DNA of 16,442 bases from CAYQCN01 sp964415975. Its GTDB lineage: Bacteria > Patescibacteriota > Saccharimonadia > QS-5-54-17. Numbering within the stretch: the stretch's first letter is position 1; each line of letters starts with the position of its first letter. Under the pieces are notes generated by a model. It had not been told where the DNA came from and did no database searches. It saw nothing but the letters and a program-made list of their open reading frames with translations. The position numbers and the translations under genes were made by a program. Shown here one piece after another: positions 5,816 to 12,737 of the stretch. The stretch covers positions 1 through 16,442 of the forward strand of contig CAYQCN010000017.1 in NCBI GenBank assembly GCA_964415975.1, read 5' to 3'.

Positions 5816-5834
5816 GGTACAGTTTGTTCGTACC
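5816..5834. promoter_or_regulatory. GGTAC-N9-GTACC inverted repeat upstream of nrdR
   Basis: A perfect 5-bp inverted repeat with a 9-base spacer, directly abutting the candidate NrdR box. The spacing suits a dimeric regulator, but no known site is identified. Confidence 0.3.
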
Positions 5835-5852
5835 ATGACTATATATTGTCAT
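5835..5852. promoter_or_regulatory. candidate NrdR box upstream of nrdR
   Basis: ATGACTATATATTGTCAT is an 18-base near-palindrome. Its core CTATATATTG matches the published NrdR consensus core CWATATATWG in all ten positions. On the minus strand it contains TATATAGT, a possible -10 for nrdR, so binding would block the promoter. Confidence 0.6.
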
Positions 5853-5866
5853 GTCGCAGTTAAAAA

Positions 5867-5884
5867 CACAAGTGGAAACTTGTG
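5867..5884. promoter_or_regulatory. possible second, degenerate NrdR box
   Basis: CACAAGTGGAAACTTGTG is a 7-bp inverted repeat whose centre is 32 bp from that of the box at 5835-5852, the three-helical-turn spacing of known NrdR box pairs. Its core lacks the ATATAT, so the match rests on spacing and symmetry. Confidence 0.35.
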
Positions 5885-5976
5885 GAAAAGTAGAAAAATC
5901 ATATATTAACCTCTGTTAAAAATTAGAAATTTAAATTTATATTCATGCCAATTTAGAGAAAACTTTCCTTAAAAAC

Positions 5977-6008
5977 AAAAAACCCCTGCTTAATAAGCAG
6001 GGGTTTTT
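5977..6008. terminator. bidirectional terminator after the small basic protein gene
   Basis: AAAAAA-CCCCTGCTT (up to 5991), a short loop, then AAGCAGGGG-TTTTT (to 6008). The strong stem with A/T runs on both sides ends the minus-strand gene at 6024. Confidence 0.85.
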
Positions 6009-6023
6009 ATTCTTACACTAATC

Positions 6024-6179
6024 TTACTCGACATTGTCGAGAATGTTTGTCTCAGGTAACCTTGGATATTTAGGCTTTCTTCCTGGACGGCGTCGTATTC
6101 TTTGCTTTGGCTGAGGCACCTCGTAAGGTACGTGCTCAAAAAACAGAGGATATGACGCTAATTTGCGCTGGGTCTTCAT
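6024..6179 (-). CDS. small basic protein, 51 residues, unknown function
   Basis: Starts MKTQRKLASYPLFF and contains a highly basic, proline-rich centre (QRIRRRPGRKPKYPR). Length is 51 residues with no cysteines and no membrane helix. I do not recognise the family; the basic centre suggests nucleic acid or ribosome binding. Support for a real gene comes from its signals. GAGGTG (6193-6188) lies 8 bases before the ATG, a consensus-like tandem promoter lies at 6257-6217, and a strong terminator begins 16 bases after the stop. It is a single-gene unit between nrdR and tRNA-Val. It is shorter than common gene-calling limits and could easily be missed. Confidence 0.65.
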   Translation of the reverse strand: MKTQRKLASYPLFFEHVPYEVPQPKQRIRRRPGRKPKYPRLPETNILDNVE

Positions 6180-6216
6180 AGACAGTGCACCTCACTTTTA
6201 TAATGCACAATTATTA

Positions 6217-6257
6217 AATATATATTATTAAATATAATAAGTCAATAGCATTGTCAA
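6217..6257 (-). promoter_or_regulatory. tandem promoter of the small basic protein
   Basis: On the minus strand, TTGACT (6245-6240), 17 bases and TATATT (6222-6217) form one promoter. TTGACA (6257-6252), 17 bases and TATTTA (6234-6229) form a second, 12 bp upstream. The inner one gives a leader of about 30 bases that keeps the ribosome site. Confidence 0.65.
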
Positions 6258-6353
6258 TGTTTGTGGGTATTTTTAAAATGTTCGGTTTTTAAATTTTTTG
6301 GTGGGTATTTTAAATAGTTAATAAAAGGCAAACAGTAACTTTTTTGAGTTTGT

Positions 6354-6359
6354 TATAAT
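6354..6359 (+). promoter_or_regulatory. -10 box upstream of tRNA-Val
   Basis: TATAAT, 67 bases before the tRNA. No clear -35. No strong promoter or terminator is seen between tRNA-Val and glyA, so read-through into glyA is possible. Confidence 0.45.
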
Positions 6360-6426
6360 ACTATTAGTCGAAATGATGATAATAGATTATAGGCTACAGC
6401 TTTAAAATATATTTTATTTTGACCCA

Positions 6427-6503
6427 GGATCCGTAGCTCAGTTGGCTAGAGCGCCACATTGACGTTGTGGAGGTCGGAGGTTCGAGCCCTCCCGGATCCA
6501 CCA
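6427..6503 (+). tRNA. tRNA-Val (anticodon GAC)
   Basis: Cloverleaf with acceptor GGATCCG/CGGATCC, anticodon stem CCACA/TGTGG, loop TTGACGT (anticodon GAC, reads GUC), T-arm GGAGG-TTCGAGC-CCTCC, and encoded CCA. Unlike tRNA-Asp and tRNA-Pro it has no palindromic terminator and no structured element after it; glyA follows 113 bases on. Confidence 0.96.
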
Positions 6504-6616
6504 GCATGCATTTGATTAAGAGACAGCAATTACAATTAACTATGATAAGTGATTGCAACAGAGACTAACTTAAGCAGTTGTTTAGCAAGTAAGATTTTAA
6601 TTTTAGGTAGAGTAAT

Positions 6617-7792
6617 ATGGTTGAAGAATCTATACAAGGTCTGGTTGCTGAGGAAAAACAGAGACAGCTAGATACTGTGAATTTGGTTGCTTCAGAAAAC
6701 TACCCGTCAGAGTCGGTGTTGAGGTTGTTGGGTTCAGGGCTTACGTCTAAATACGCTGAAGGCTACCCGGGGGCTAGGTACTATAATGGCAATCAAGTTA
6801 TAGACAAGATAGAAGAGCTTGGTCGCAAACGAGCTTTGGAGTTATTTGAGCTCGATGCTAGGCAGTGGGCTGTTAATATGCAGCCGCTTTCTGGAGCCCC
6901 AGCCAACCTTGCTGTCTATTTAGCTGTACTAGGCATGAAGAATGATAGCTCTATTATGGCGATGTCTTTGGGCGATGGTGGGCATTTGTCTCATGGCTTT
7001 ATAGCTTCACTTACTGGCAAGTTGTGGCGACAGGTTCCGTTTGGGCTTAACTTAGATACTGAGCAGCTCGATTTTGAGGAGATAGCTAGTATTGCCCAAA
7101 AAACCCGACCAGATATTATAGTAGCGGGTTTTACCGCTTATCCTCGCCAAGTCGACTTCCGCCGCTTCAAAGAGATTGCCGATATGTGTGGCGCTCATCT
7201 GCATGCAGATATAGCTCACATTGGTGGTCTTATCGCTGGCGGGCAGCACCCGTCACCTTTTGCGTACGCAGACACTGTAATGGCCACCACTCACAAAACG
7301 CTTCGCGGCCCTCGTTCGGCTATCGTTTGGTCGCGTAGAGATGAAAGAGATTTGCCTAGATCTATAGATAGGGCAGTATTTCCAGGGATACAAGGAGGCC
7401 CTCATTTTAATCAAATAGCTGCTGCAGTGCAGGCGCTAGAGGAGGCTTCAAGTAAAGAGTTTCAAACTTATGCCGAGCAAGTAGTCAAGAATGCGACTGT
7501 CTTGGCGGAAGAGCTGTCTGGTTTAGGCTGGAGGGTGGTCTCGGGCGGTACAGATACCCACCTCCTGTTAGTAGACACTCAAGAATCAGGAATTAGCGGT
7601 AAAACTGCTAGTGATGAGCTTGAGAAGCAGGGTATTATTGTCAATAAAAATACCCTGCCAAGAGATAGTCGCAGCCCCTCAGACCCTTCTGGCATTCGTC
7701 TAGGTACTGCTGCAGAGACAACTCGCGGCAAGCGGGAATCTGATATGCGGTCTATAGCTAAGAGAATAGACAAAGCACTGAAGAGCTTATAG
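6617..7792 (+). CDS. glyA: serine hydroxymethyltransferase
   Basis: 391 residues, slightly shorter than the roughly 415 of E. coli GlyA. It is a PLP enzyme that converts serine and tetrahydrofolate to glycine and methylene-THF, feeding one-carbon units to nucleotide synthesis. Visible motifs are LVASENYPS (23-31), YAEGYPGARYYNG (46-58), the cofactor-contacting HADIAHIGG (196-204) and the PLP lysine K227 in VMATTHKTLRGPRS. The C-terminal GIRLGTAAETTRG is also typical (GxRxGTxAxTTRG). The ATG at 6617 follows a weak purine-rich site (AGGTAGAG). A strong terminator at 7866 closes the unit. Confidence 0.97.
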   Translation: MVEESIQGLVAEEKQRQLDTVNLVASENYPSESVLRLLGSGLTSKYAEGYPGARYYNGNQVIDKIEELGRKRALELFELDARQWAVNMQPLSGAPANLAVYLAVLGMKNDSSIMAMSLGDGGHLSHGFIASLTGKLWRQVPFGLNLDTEQLDFEEIASIAQKTRPDIIVAGFTAYPRQVDFRRFKEIADMCGAHLHADIAHIGGLIAGGQHPSPFAYADTVMATTHKTLRGPRSAIVWSRRDERDLPRSIDRAVFPGIQGGPHFNQIAAAVQALEEASSKEFQTYAEQVVKNATVLAEELSGLGWRVVSGGTDTHLLLVDTQESGISGKTASDELEKQGIIVNKNTLPRDSRSPSDPSGIRLGTAAETTRGKRESDMRSIAKRIDKALKSL

Positions 7793-7865
7793 GCTGCTAG
7801 GCTATACAAATTTACATCTCGCTTTTAAATGAGCATTATCTAGATGCTGCAAAGGGCATAAAAAA

Positions 7866-7904
7866 GCTACGGGCTCATTTCTTTGCCCGTAGCTTTGTTT
7901 TTGT
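7866..7904 (+). terminator. intrinsic terminator after glyA
   Basis: GCTACGGGC (7866-7874) pairs perfectly with GCCCGTAGC (7885-7893), followed by TTTGTTTTTG. Five As precede the stem. Confidence 0.9.
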
Positions 7905-7953
7905 TTGTACTTTCATAATAACCACGCTTTCTGCATTATGCAAGAGCAAGTGA

Positions 7954-7959
7954 TATAAT
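7954..7959 (+). promoter_or_regulatory. -10 box of yjbQ
   Basis: Consensus TATAAT. The leader is about 32 bases and contains AGGGG (7989-7993) four bases before the ATG, so this gene is not leaderless. Confidence 0.55.
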
Positions 7960-7997
7960 TTTAGTACTCAATTTATATATTAATAAACAGGGGTAAA

Positions 7998-8384
7998 ATG
8001 GAAAATATAGTTGTAGAAACATCAACAAACAAGGATGTAGTAGTTGTTACGGACGAAATTCAAAAAAAGGTAAATAAAATACAGGATGGAGCAATTGTGC
8101 TCAATATCTTACATACTACGGCTGCACTGACGACCGCTGATTTAGACCCGGGCACCGACCAAGATTTCTTGGATTTTCTTGAAGGCATTGTGCCGAATGT
8201 AGATTGGCGTCACCCGCACAATCCTTCACATGCGCCCGCACATTTACTGAGCAGCTTGATCGGACCTTCTTTAACAGTTCCTGTTAGCAGAGGCGTCCTG
8301 CAGCTTGGTCAGTGGCAGCAAATAATCGTTGTGGAGCTAGATGGTCCAAGAGTCAGAAATATTGCCTGTTCGCTCTTATCATGA
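7998..8384 (+). CDS. yjbQ: YjbQ/UPF0047 family protein
   Basis: 128 residues, a single-domain UPF0047 fold of normal length. Family hallmarks are HTTAALTTADLDPG (39-52), the His-rich stretch RHPHNPSHAPAHLL (71-84) and the signature LQLGQWQQIIVVELDGPR (101-118). Members are often annotated as secondary thiamine-phosphate synthase enzymes from weak complementation data, and the true role is uncertain. No thiamine gene is nearby. The stop codon lies inside a perfect palindrome (8376-8387) just ahead of the thrS -10, so the two genes are close but separately promoted. Confidence 0.88.
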   Translation: MENIVVETSTNKDVVVVTDEIQKKVNKIQDGAIVLNILHTTAALTTADLDPGTDQDFLDFLEGIVPNVDWRHPHNPSHAPAHLLSSLIGPSLTVPVSRGVLQLGQWQQIIVVELDGPRVRNIACSLLS

Positions 8385-8387
8385 TAA
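8376..8387. promoter_or_regulatory. perfect 12-bp palindrome at the thrS promoter
   Basis: TTATCATGATAA equals its own reverse complement. It covers the yjbQ stop and ends 10 bases before the thrS -10 (8398-8403), where a -35 would lie. It may be an operator or coincidence. Confidence 0.3.
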
Positions 8388-8397
8388 GTATGCGTGC

Positions 8398-8403
8398 TAT
8401 ACT
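8398..8403 (+). promoter_or_regulatory. -10 box for leaderless thrS
   Basis: TATACT lies 8 bases before the ATG at 8412. No ribosome site lies between. Confidence 0.5.
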
Positions 8404-8411
8404 GGCAACTA

Positions 8412-10226
8412 ATGAGACAGGAGTCAGGCAGTAACCAGTTGCACGCCATGCGCCACAGCCTGGCGCATATAATGGCAGCCAGTATAAAACAGCTGTGGCC
8501 AGAGACCAAATTAGGAGTAGGGCCGGTAGTTGAGAATGGCTTCTACTACGATGTTGATATAGTCAATGGGGTTATACATCAAGAAGATTTGCCCAAGATA
8601 GAACAGAAAATGCGTGAGCTCATCGAGGCAGATTTGCCTTTTGAACAGTTTAATCTTGGCATAGATGAGGCTATTGAGCGAGAGATTCAGGCTGAGCAAG
8701 ACTATAAAGTAGAGCTTCTAAATGATCTAAAAGAGAAAGGCTCAACAGCTGTCGATGTTGACGAGGGCACGATAGAGGCGGGGCAAGAAAAGCCGGAAAC
8801 AGTCTCATACTACTCCTGCGGAGAGTTTGAAGATTTATGCCGGGGACCACATGTCGAGTCGACCGGCAAGGTCGGAGCTTTTCGGCTTCATAAGTTGGCC
8901 GGAGCTTACTGGCGGGGCGATGAGTCTAATCCGATGCTACAGCGATTGTACGGGGTGGCATTTGCTACCCAAAAAGAGGTAGATGCTCACTTTGCATTAC
9001 TAGAAGAGGCCGAGGCGAGAGATCACCGTAAGCTTGGACAGGAGTTGGGACTATTTACTTTCTCAGAGCTGGTTGGCTCTGGATTGCCACTCTTTACGCC
9101 CAAGGGCACCATCTTGCGGGATTTGCTGGGTAGATATGCGCAGCAGTTAAGGCAGGTGCGAGGATTTGAACGAGTATGGATTCCTCATATGACTAAGGTA
9201 GACTTATATAAAACTTCTGGGCATTGGGACAAGTTCGGCGAGGAGTTGTTTTTAGTAGGGTCTCAAGAGACCAGTGATGAACTTGCCTTGAAGCCGATGA
9301 ACTGCCCGCACCATACTCAGATTTACAGGGCGCAACAGCGCAGTTATCGTGATCTACCGGTCAAGTATATGGAAAATACTACTGTCTATCGGGACGAGAA
9401 AAGCGGTGAGTTGCATGGCTTGAGCCGAGTTCGGAGTGCAACTCAAGACGACAGCCATGTTTTTGCTCGTGAAGACCAGATAGAAGAGTCTGTCGCAGAG
9501 CTTGTCGATGCGGCCCAGGAGCTGTACCAAGAGCTAGGTATGGAGCTGAAGTTGAGGTTAAGTTTTCGAGATAAATCAGAGGCGTATTTGGGTGATAGTA
9601 ACTTATGGCAGAAAGCTCAACAGGCATTGGAAGATATAGCATCTGACAAGAAGCTAGAGTATTACTCCGAAGAGGGGGAGGCAGCTTTTTATGGGCCAAA
9701 GCTCGACTTCATGGCGGTGGATGCTATAGGCAGAGAGTGGCAAGTAGCAACGGTGCAATTAGATTTTATTCAGCCCGAGCGATTCGGCCTAGAGTATATT
9801 GACGCTTCAGGAGGGCGTAGTACACCGGTTATGGTTCATGCTGCCTTGCTGGGTACTTTTGAGCGCTTTCTCTCAGTATATATCGAGCATACTGCTGGTA
9901 GATTTCCTTTTTGGCTTGCGCCAGAGCAGGTGCGCATCTTAACGATAAACGACTCAGTACCGGAATATGTTGATAAAATTACAAAAGAATTATCGCAATG
10001 TGTAGTCAATAAGCCATTAAAATATAACGAAGTAAGATTTACAACAGATGATAGAAATGAATCTCTTGGCAAAAAAATACGCGAAGCAGAGACTGTAAAG
10101 GTGCCAGTCATGATGATAGTCGGACCCAAAGACATGCAGGCAAAAGAGGTCAGTGTGAGGACTAATGAAGGTGAAGAAAAAATTTCATTTGACCAAATCT
10201 CAGATTTTTTGCGTAATTTCAGTTAA
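8412..10226 (+). CDS. thrS: threonyl-tRNA synthetase, without TGS domain
   Basis: 604 residues from the ATG at 8412. An in-frame GTG at 8394 lies upstream of the -10 box and adds no conserved sequence. The protein opens directly in the editing domain: HSLAH (H15, H19) and CRGPH (C143, H147) are the four editing-site residues. The N-terminal TGS domain of about 60 residues present in E. coli ThrRS is absent. The class II core follows: GSGLPLFTPKG (222-232), LKPMNCPHH with zinc ligand C298, motif 2 around YRDEKSGELHGLSRVR (326-341), zinc ligands H349 and H476, then the C-terminal anticodon-binding domain. It charges tRNA-Thr. The downstream genes atl and miaA follow with an 11-base gap and an overlap, so the three probably form one transcript. 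Confidence 0.96.
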   Translation: MRQESGSNQLHAMRHSLAHIMAASIKQLWPETKLGVGPVVENGFYYDVDIVNGVIHQEDLPKIEQKMRELIEADLPFEQFNLGIDEAIEREIQAEQDYKVELLNDLKEKGSTAVDVDEGTIEAGQEKPETVSYYSCGEFEDLCRGPHVESTGKVGAFRLHKLAGAYWRGDESNPMLQRLYGVAFATQKEVDAHFALLEEAEARDHRKLGQELGLFTFSELVGSGLPLFTPKGTILRDLLGRYAQQLRQVRGFERVWIPHMTKVDLYKTSGHWDKFGEELFLVGSQETSDELALKPMNCPHHTQIYRAQQRSYRDLPVKYMENTTVYRDEKSGELHGLSRVRSATQDDSHVFAREDQIEESVAELVDAAQELYQELGMELKLRLSFRDKSEAYLGDSNLWQKAQQALEDIASDKKLEYYSEEGEAAFYGPKLDFMAVDAIGREWQVATVQLDFIQPERFGLEYIDASGGRSTPVMVHAALLGTFERFLSVYIEHTAGRFPFWLAPEQVRILTINDSVPEYVDKITKELSQCVVNKPLKYNEVRFTTDDRNESLGKKIREAETVKVPVMMIVGPKDMQAKEVSVRTNEGEEKISFDQISDFLRNFS

Positions 10227-10237
10227 GACTATAACTA

Positions 10238-10552
10238 ATGCACCAAGAAGATTTTAAAAGAAATGTATACAAGCTAGTTTCTCAGATCCCAAAAGGCAGA
10301 GTGGCGACTTATGGCGACATAGCGACAGCCGCAGGAGAGCCAAGAGCCGCTATGCAGGTAGGAGTGATTGCTCATTTTGGTCCGCAAAATATTCCATGGC
10401 ATCGTGTAGTCAATCGTCATGGCGGACTAGCTAGAGGTTACCCTGGTGGAGGCAAATATGCTCATCGAGAGCTGCTTGAGAGTGATTGTGTTGAGGTGTA
10501 TGAGGACTTTAAGGTAGATCTCTGTAATTTGCGCTGGAGGCATGATGACTAA
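10238..10552 (+). CDS. atl: alkyltransferase-like (ATL) DNA-binding protein
   Basis: 104 residues with the Ada/MGMT C-terminal DNA-binding fold: VYKLVSQIPKGRVATYGDIA (10-29), the helix-turn-helix region around PRAAMQVGVIAH, and GGGKYAHRELLESDCVEV. In true O6-alkylguanine transferases the active motif is PCHRV; here it is PWHRV (53-57), with Trp replacing the alkyl-accepting Cys. That substitution defines ATL proteins (E. coli YbaZ, yeast Atl1), which bind O6-alkylguanine without repairing it and hand lesions to nucleotide excision repair. The start is 11 bases after the thrS stop without a clear Shine-Dalgarno sequence. The end overlaps miaA by 8 bases. Confidence 0.9.
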   Translation: MHQEDFKRNVYKLVSQIPKGRVATYGDIATAAGEPRAAMQVGVIAHFGPQNIPWHRVVNRHGGLARGYPGGGKYAHRELLESDCVEVYEDFKVDLCNLRWRHDD

Positions 10553-11411
10553 TTCGCCTTTACTGGCTGTAGTTGGCGAGACGGCGACAGGTAAGTCGGC
10601 TGTAGCGATGGAGCTCGCTGAAAGGTTTGACGGTGAAATAGTAAACGCCGACTCTTGGCAGATTTATAGAGGTATGGACATAGGTACAGCTAAGCCGACT
10701 AAATCTGATCGAGCCAAAATCAAACACCACTTGCTTGATGTTGTCGACCCAGATGATGAATTCACAGCGGCAGTCTATAAAAAGATGGCCATAGAGGCCA
10801 TTGATGGTGTTGTTGATAAAAATAAAATCCCTATTTTAGTGGGCGGCACGGGCCTTTATATCGATGGAGTTTTATTTGATTACAGCTTTCTGCCACCCGG
10901 AGAGTCGGGTGAAAGAAAAGTTTGGCAGGCTATGGATGTTCCTGAGCTGGTTAATGAGATAGAAGAAAGAGGTTATACTCTTGACGGCATAGATGTGCGC
11001 AACAAGCGACGCTTAGTAAGACTGCTTGAAAACCGTGGCAAGACTCCGTCACGTTCTGGGCTACGCGACAATACACTTGTGATTGGTGTATACACTTCTA
11101 GGAGTATGTTGCGCAGTAATATCGAGCATAGGGTAGAAAAAATGTTTAGAGCTGGCTTAAGGCATGAAGTCAGGGAGCTTGCAGACGAGTACGGCTGGGA
11201 TGCTGAAGCTATGAAGGGTATAGGCTATCGTGAGTTTCGTGAATATTTCTGTGGCAGTCAGTCTATGTCGGAAACAAAACGAAAGATTATAAAAAACACA
11301 ATAGAGTTAGCTAAGCGGCAACGGACGTGGTTTAAGCGCAATCTAGAAATTGTATGGGTGGATTCTGCAGATAAAGCAACTGAAGAGGCTAGAAAGTTTC
11401 TGAAGGTATGA
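10545..11411 (+). CDS. miaA: tRNA dimethylallyltransferase
   Basis: 288 residues, slightly shorter than the usual 300-316. It transfers a dimethylallyl group to A37 of tRNAs reading UNN codons. The P-loop is GETATGKS (11-18), a variant of the common GPTASGKS. DSWQIYRGMDIGTAKPT (36-52), the catalytic region around HHLLDVVDPDDEFTA, GGTGLYIDG and the C-terminal ELAKRQRTWFKRN are all present. Two ATGs are adjacent (10542, 10545). GGAGG at 10536-10540 is 4 bases from the second but only 1 from the first, so I take 10545. The gene overlaps the end of atl and is likely translationally coupled to it. Confidence 0.94.
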   Translation: MTNSPLLAVVGETATGKSAVAMELAERFDGEIVNADSWQIYRGMDIGTAKPTKSDRAKIKHHLLDVVDPDDEFTAAVYKKMAIEAIDGVVDKNKIPILVGGTGLYIDGVLFDYSFLPPGESGERKVWQAMDVPELVNEIEERGYTLDGIDVRNKRRLVRLLENRGKTPSRSGLRDNTLVIGVYTSRSMLRSNIEHRVEKMFRAGLRHEVRELADEYGWDAEAMKGIGYREFREYFCGSQSMSETKRKIIKNTIELAKRQRTWFKRNLEIVWVDSADKATEEARKFLKV

Positions 11412-11440
11412 ATGCGCATGGCTCAAAGCTAGTGATGCTT

Positions 11441-11446
11441 TATACT
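11441..11446 (+). promoter_or_regulatory. -10 box for leaderless murT
   Basis: TATACT lies 8 bases before the ATG at 11455. No ribosome site lies between. Confidence 0.5.
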
Positions 11447-11454
11447 AAAAATAT

Positions 11455-12735
11455 ATGATACGACACATTTTATCGGTATGGATCGGCAAGATTTTATTGG
11501 CTCTTTTGCAGTTAAAAGGAGGTGGATCGGCTTTACCTGGCCTGGTAGCAGAAAGGCTCGATCCAAGATTCCTGAAAAGACACCAACACAGCTTCAAAAA
11601 GGTGATATTGATTGCCGGCACTAATGGCAAAACTACTACCACGAAGATGGTGCGACATATTCTGCAAGATGGCGGCTTTAATGTGATTACTAACGCAGCC
11701 GGCAGCAACATGCCCAGGGGGATTATATCTAGTTTTTTATCAGCTATGAATTGGAGCGGCAGGCTTGAGGCCGATATCGCGCTCTTAGAAGTAGACGAGG
11801 GTTTCATAGAAAAAGTAGCAAAATCACTAAAACCTTACTCAATTGTAGTGCTGAATTTATTGAGAGACCAGTTAGACCGATATGGCGAGTTGGATAGGAC
11901 GGCTGGCTTGATAGCTGACTCTCTTTTGCATTCAAGACATGCAGTGCTTAATGCTGATGACCCCATGGTCGCCAGCTTGTCGGCACACTCTAAAGGAGTA
12001 ATTTGGTATGGCGCTGATATTCAGCTTAGAGATAAGGTGCCGCACGATGATGCTCTGCATTTAAAAAATGAGCCAGCCTCAAGTTATGACCATGAACTTA
12101 GTGTAGAGCTTAAATCAGCAAAAACAGGCAAGGCCGGTCAGTTAGTTGAGTTCTCGATTGAAGACGAAACTTATAAAGCTGAAATGAAAATCCCGGGCGT
12201 TTTCAATGCCTATAATGCGGCAGCCGCTTTAGCAGCCACGCTAGATTTTGGTATAGAACGCTCCAGCGCACTAGATAGCCTAGCTAAAGTTTCGCCTGCT
12301 TTTGGGAGAAGCGAGCAGCTAATGATCAATGGTAAGCCATTTTTACTACTACTGGTTAAGAACCCCAGCGGATTTAATCAGATTATACACACATACTTGA
12401 CCGATTCTGAGCCGAGCAATGTGCTGATTGGGATAAATGACAATTATGCTGATGGCAGAGATGTGTCGTGGCTTTGGGATGTTGACATAGAGAGTCTCAG
12501 CTCAACATCCCATAGCTACTCCACTACTGGCAATAGAGGTTTTGATATGGCGCTTCGGCTTCAGTATGCCGACATCGAATCAGCCGCCAACAATTCTATA
12601 TCTGATGCGCTTGAGCTTGCAGTTTCGCGGGCTGTTCCTGGAAGGCAGACATACTTAGTTATGACATACACTGCTATGCTTGAAATACGTAAACAACTTA
12701 ATCGTTATGTAGACCTAGACAAGATAGAGGTGTAG
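11455..12735 (+). CDS. murT: lipid II isoglutaminyl synthase, MurT subunit
   Basis: 426 residues. It has a Mur-ligase central domain with P-loop GTNGKTTTT (55-63) and a C-terminal DUF1727 domain with LVKNPSGFNQ (about 299-308) and DNYADGRDVSWLWD, whose DGRDVSWLWD is at 333-342 and holds the conserved catalytic Asp. With GatD it amidates the D-glutamate of the lipid II stem peptide to D-isoglutamine. The gene order murT-gatD, three bases apart, is the classical one. Firmicute MurT proteins carry a four-cysteine zinc ribbon inserted in the central domain. This protein has no cysteine at all, and the segment between VIWYGADI and the KIPGVFNAYNAAAA motif is short and charged. The start appears leaderless. 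Confidence 0.93.
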   Translation: MIRHILSVWIGKILLALLQLKGGGSALPGLVAERLDPRFLKRHQHSFKKVILIAGTNGKTTTTKMVRHILQDGGFNVITNAAGSNMPRGIISSFLSAMNWSGRLEADIALLEVDEGFIEKVAKSLKPYSIVVLNLLRDQLDRYGELDRTAGLIADSLLHSRHAVLNADDPMVASLSAHSKGVIWYGADIQLRDKVPHDDALHLKNEPASSYDHELSVELKSAKTGKAGQLVEFSIEDETYKAEMKIPGVFNAYNAAAALAATLDFGIERSSALDSLAKVSPAFGRSEQLMINGKPFLLLLVKNPSGFNQIIHTYLTDSEPSNVLIGINDNYADGRDVSWLWDVDIESLSSTSHSYSTTGNRGFDMALRLQYADIESAANNSISDALELAVSRAVPGRQTYLVMTYTAMLEIRKQLNRYVDLDKIEV

Positions 12736-12737
12736 TC

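Noticed and set aside
9379..9699. 106-codon minus-strand ORF inside thrS
   Set aside because: Antisense shadow; low-complexity composition and no start signals.
10230..10238. TATAAC as a leaderless promoter for atl
   Set aside because: It ends only 2 bases before the ATG, too close for a transcript to include the start codon. Co-transcription with thrS is simpler.
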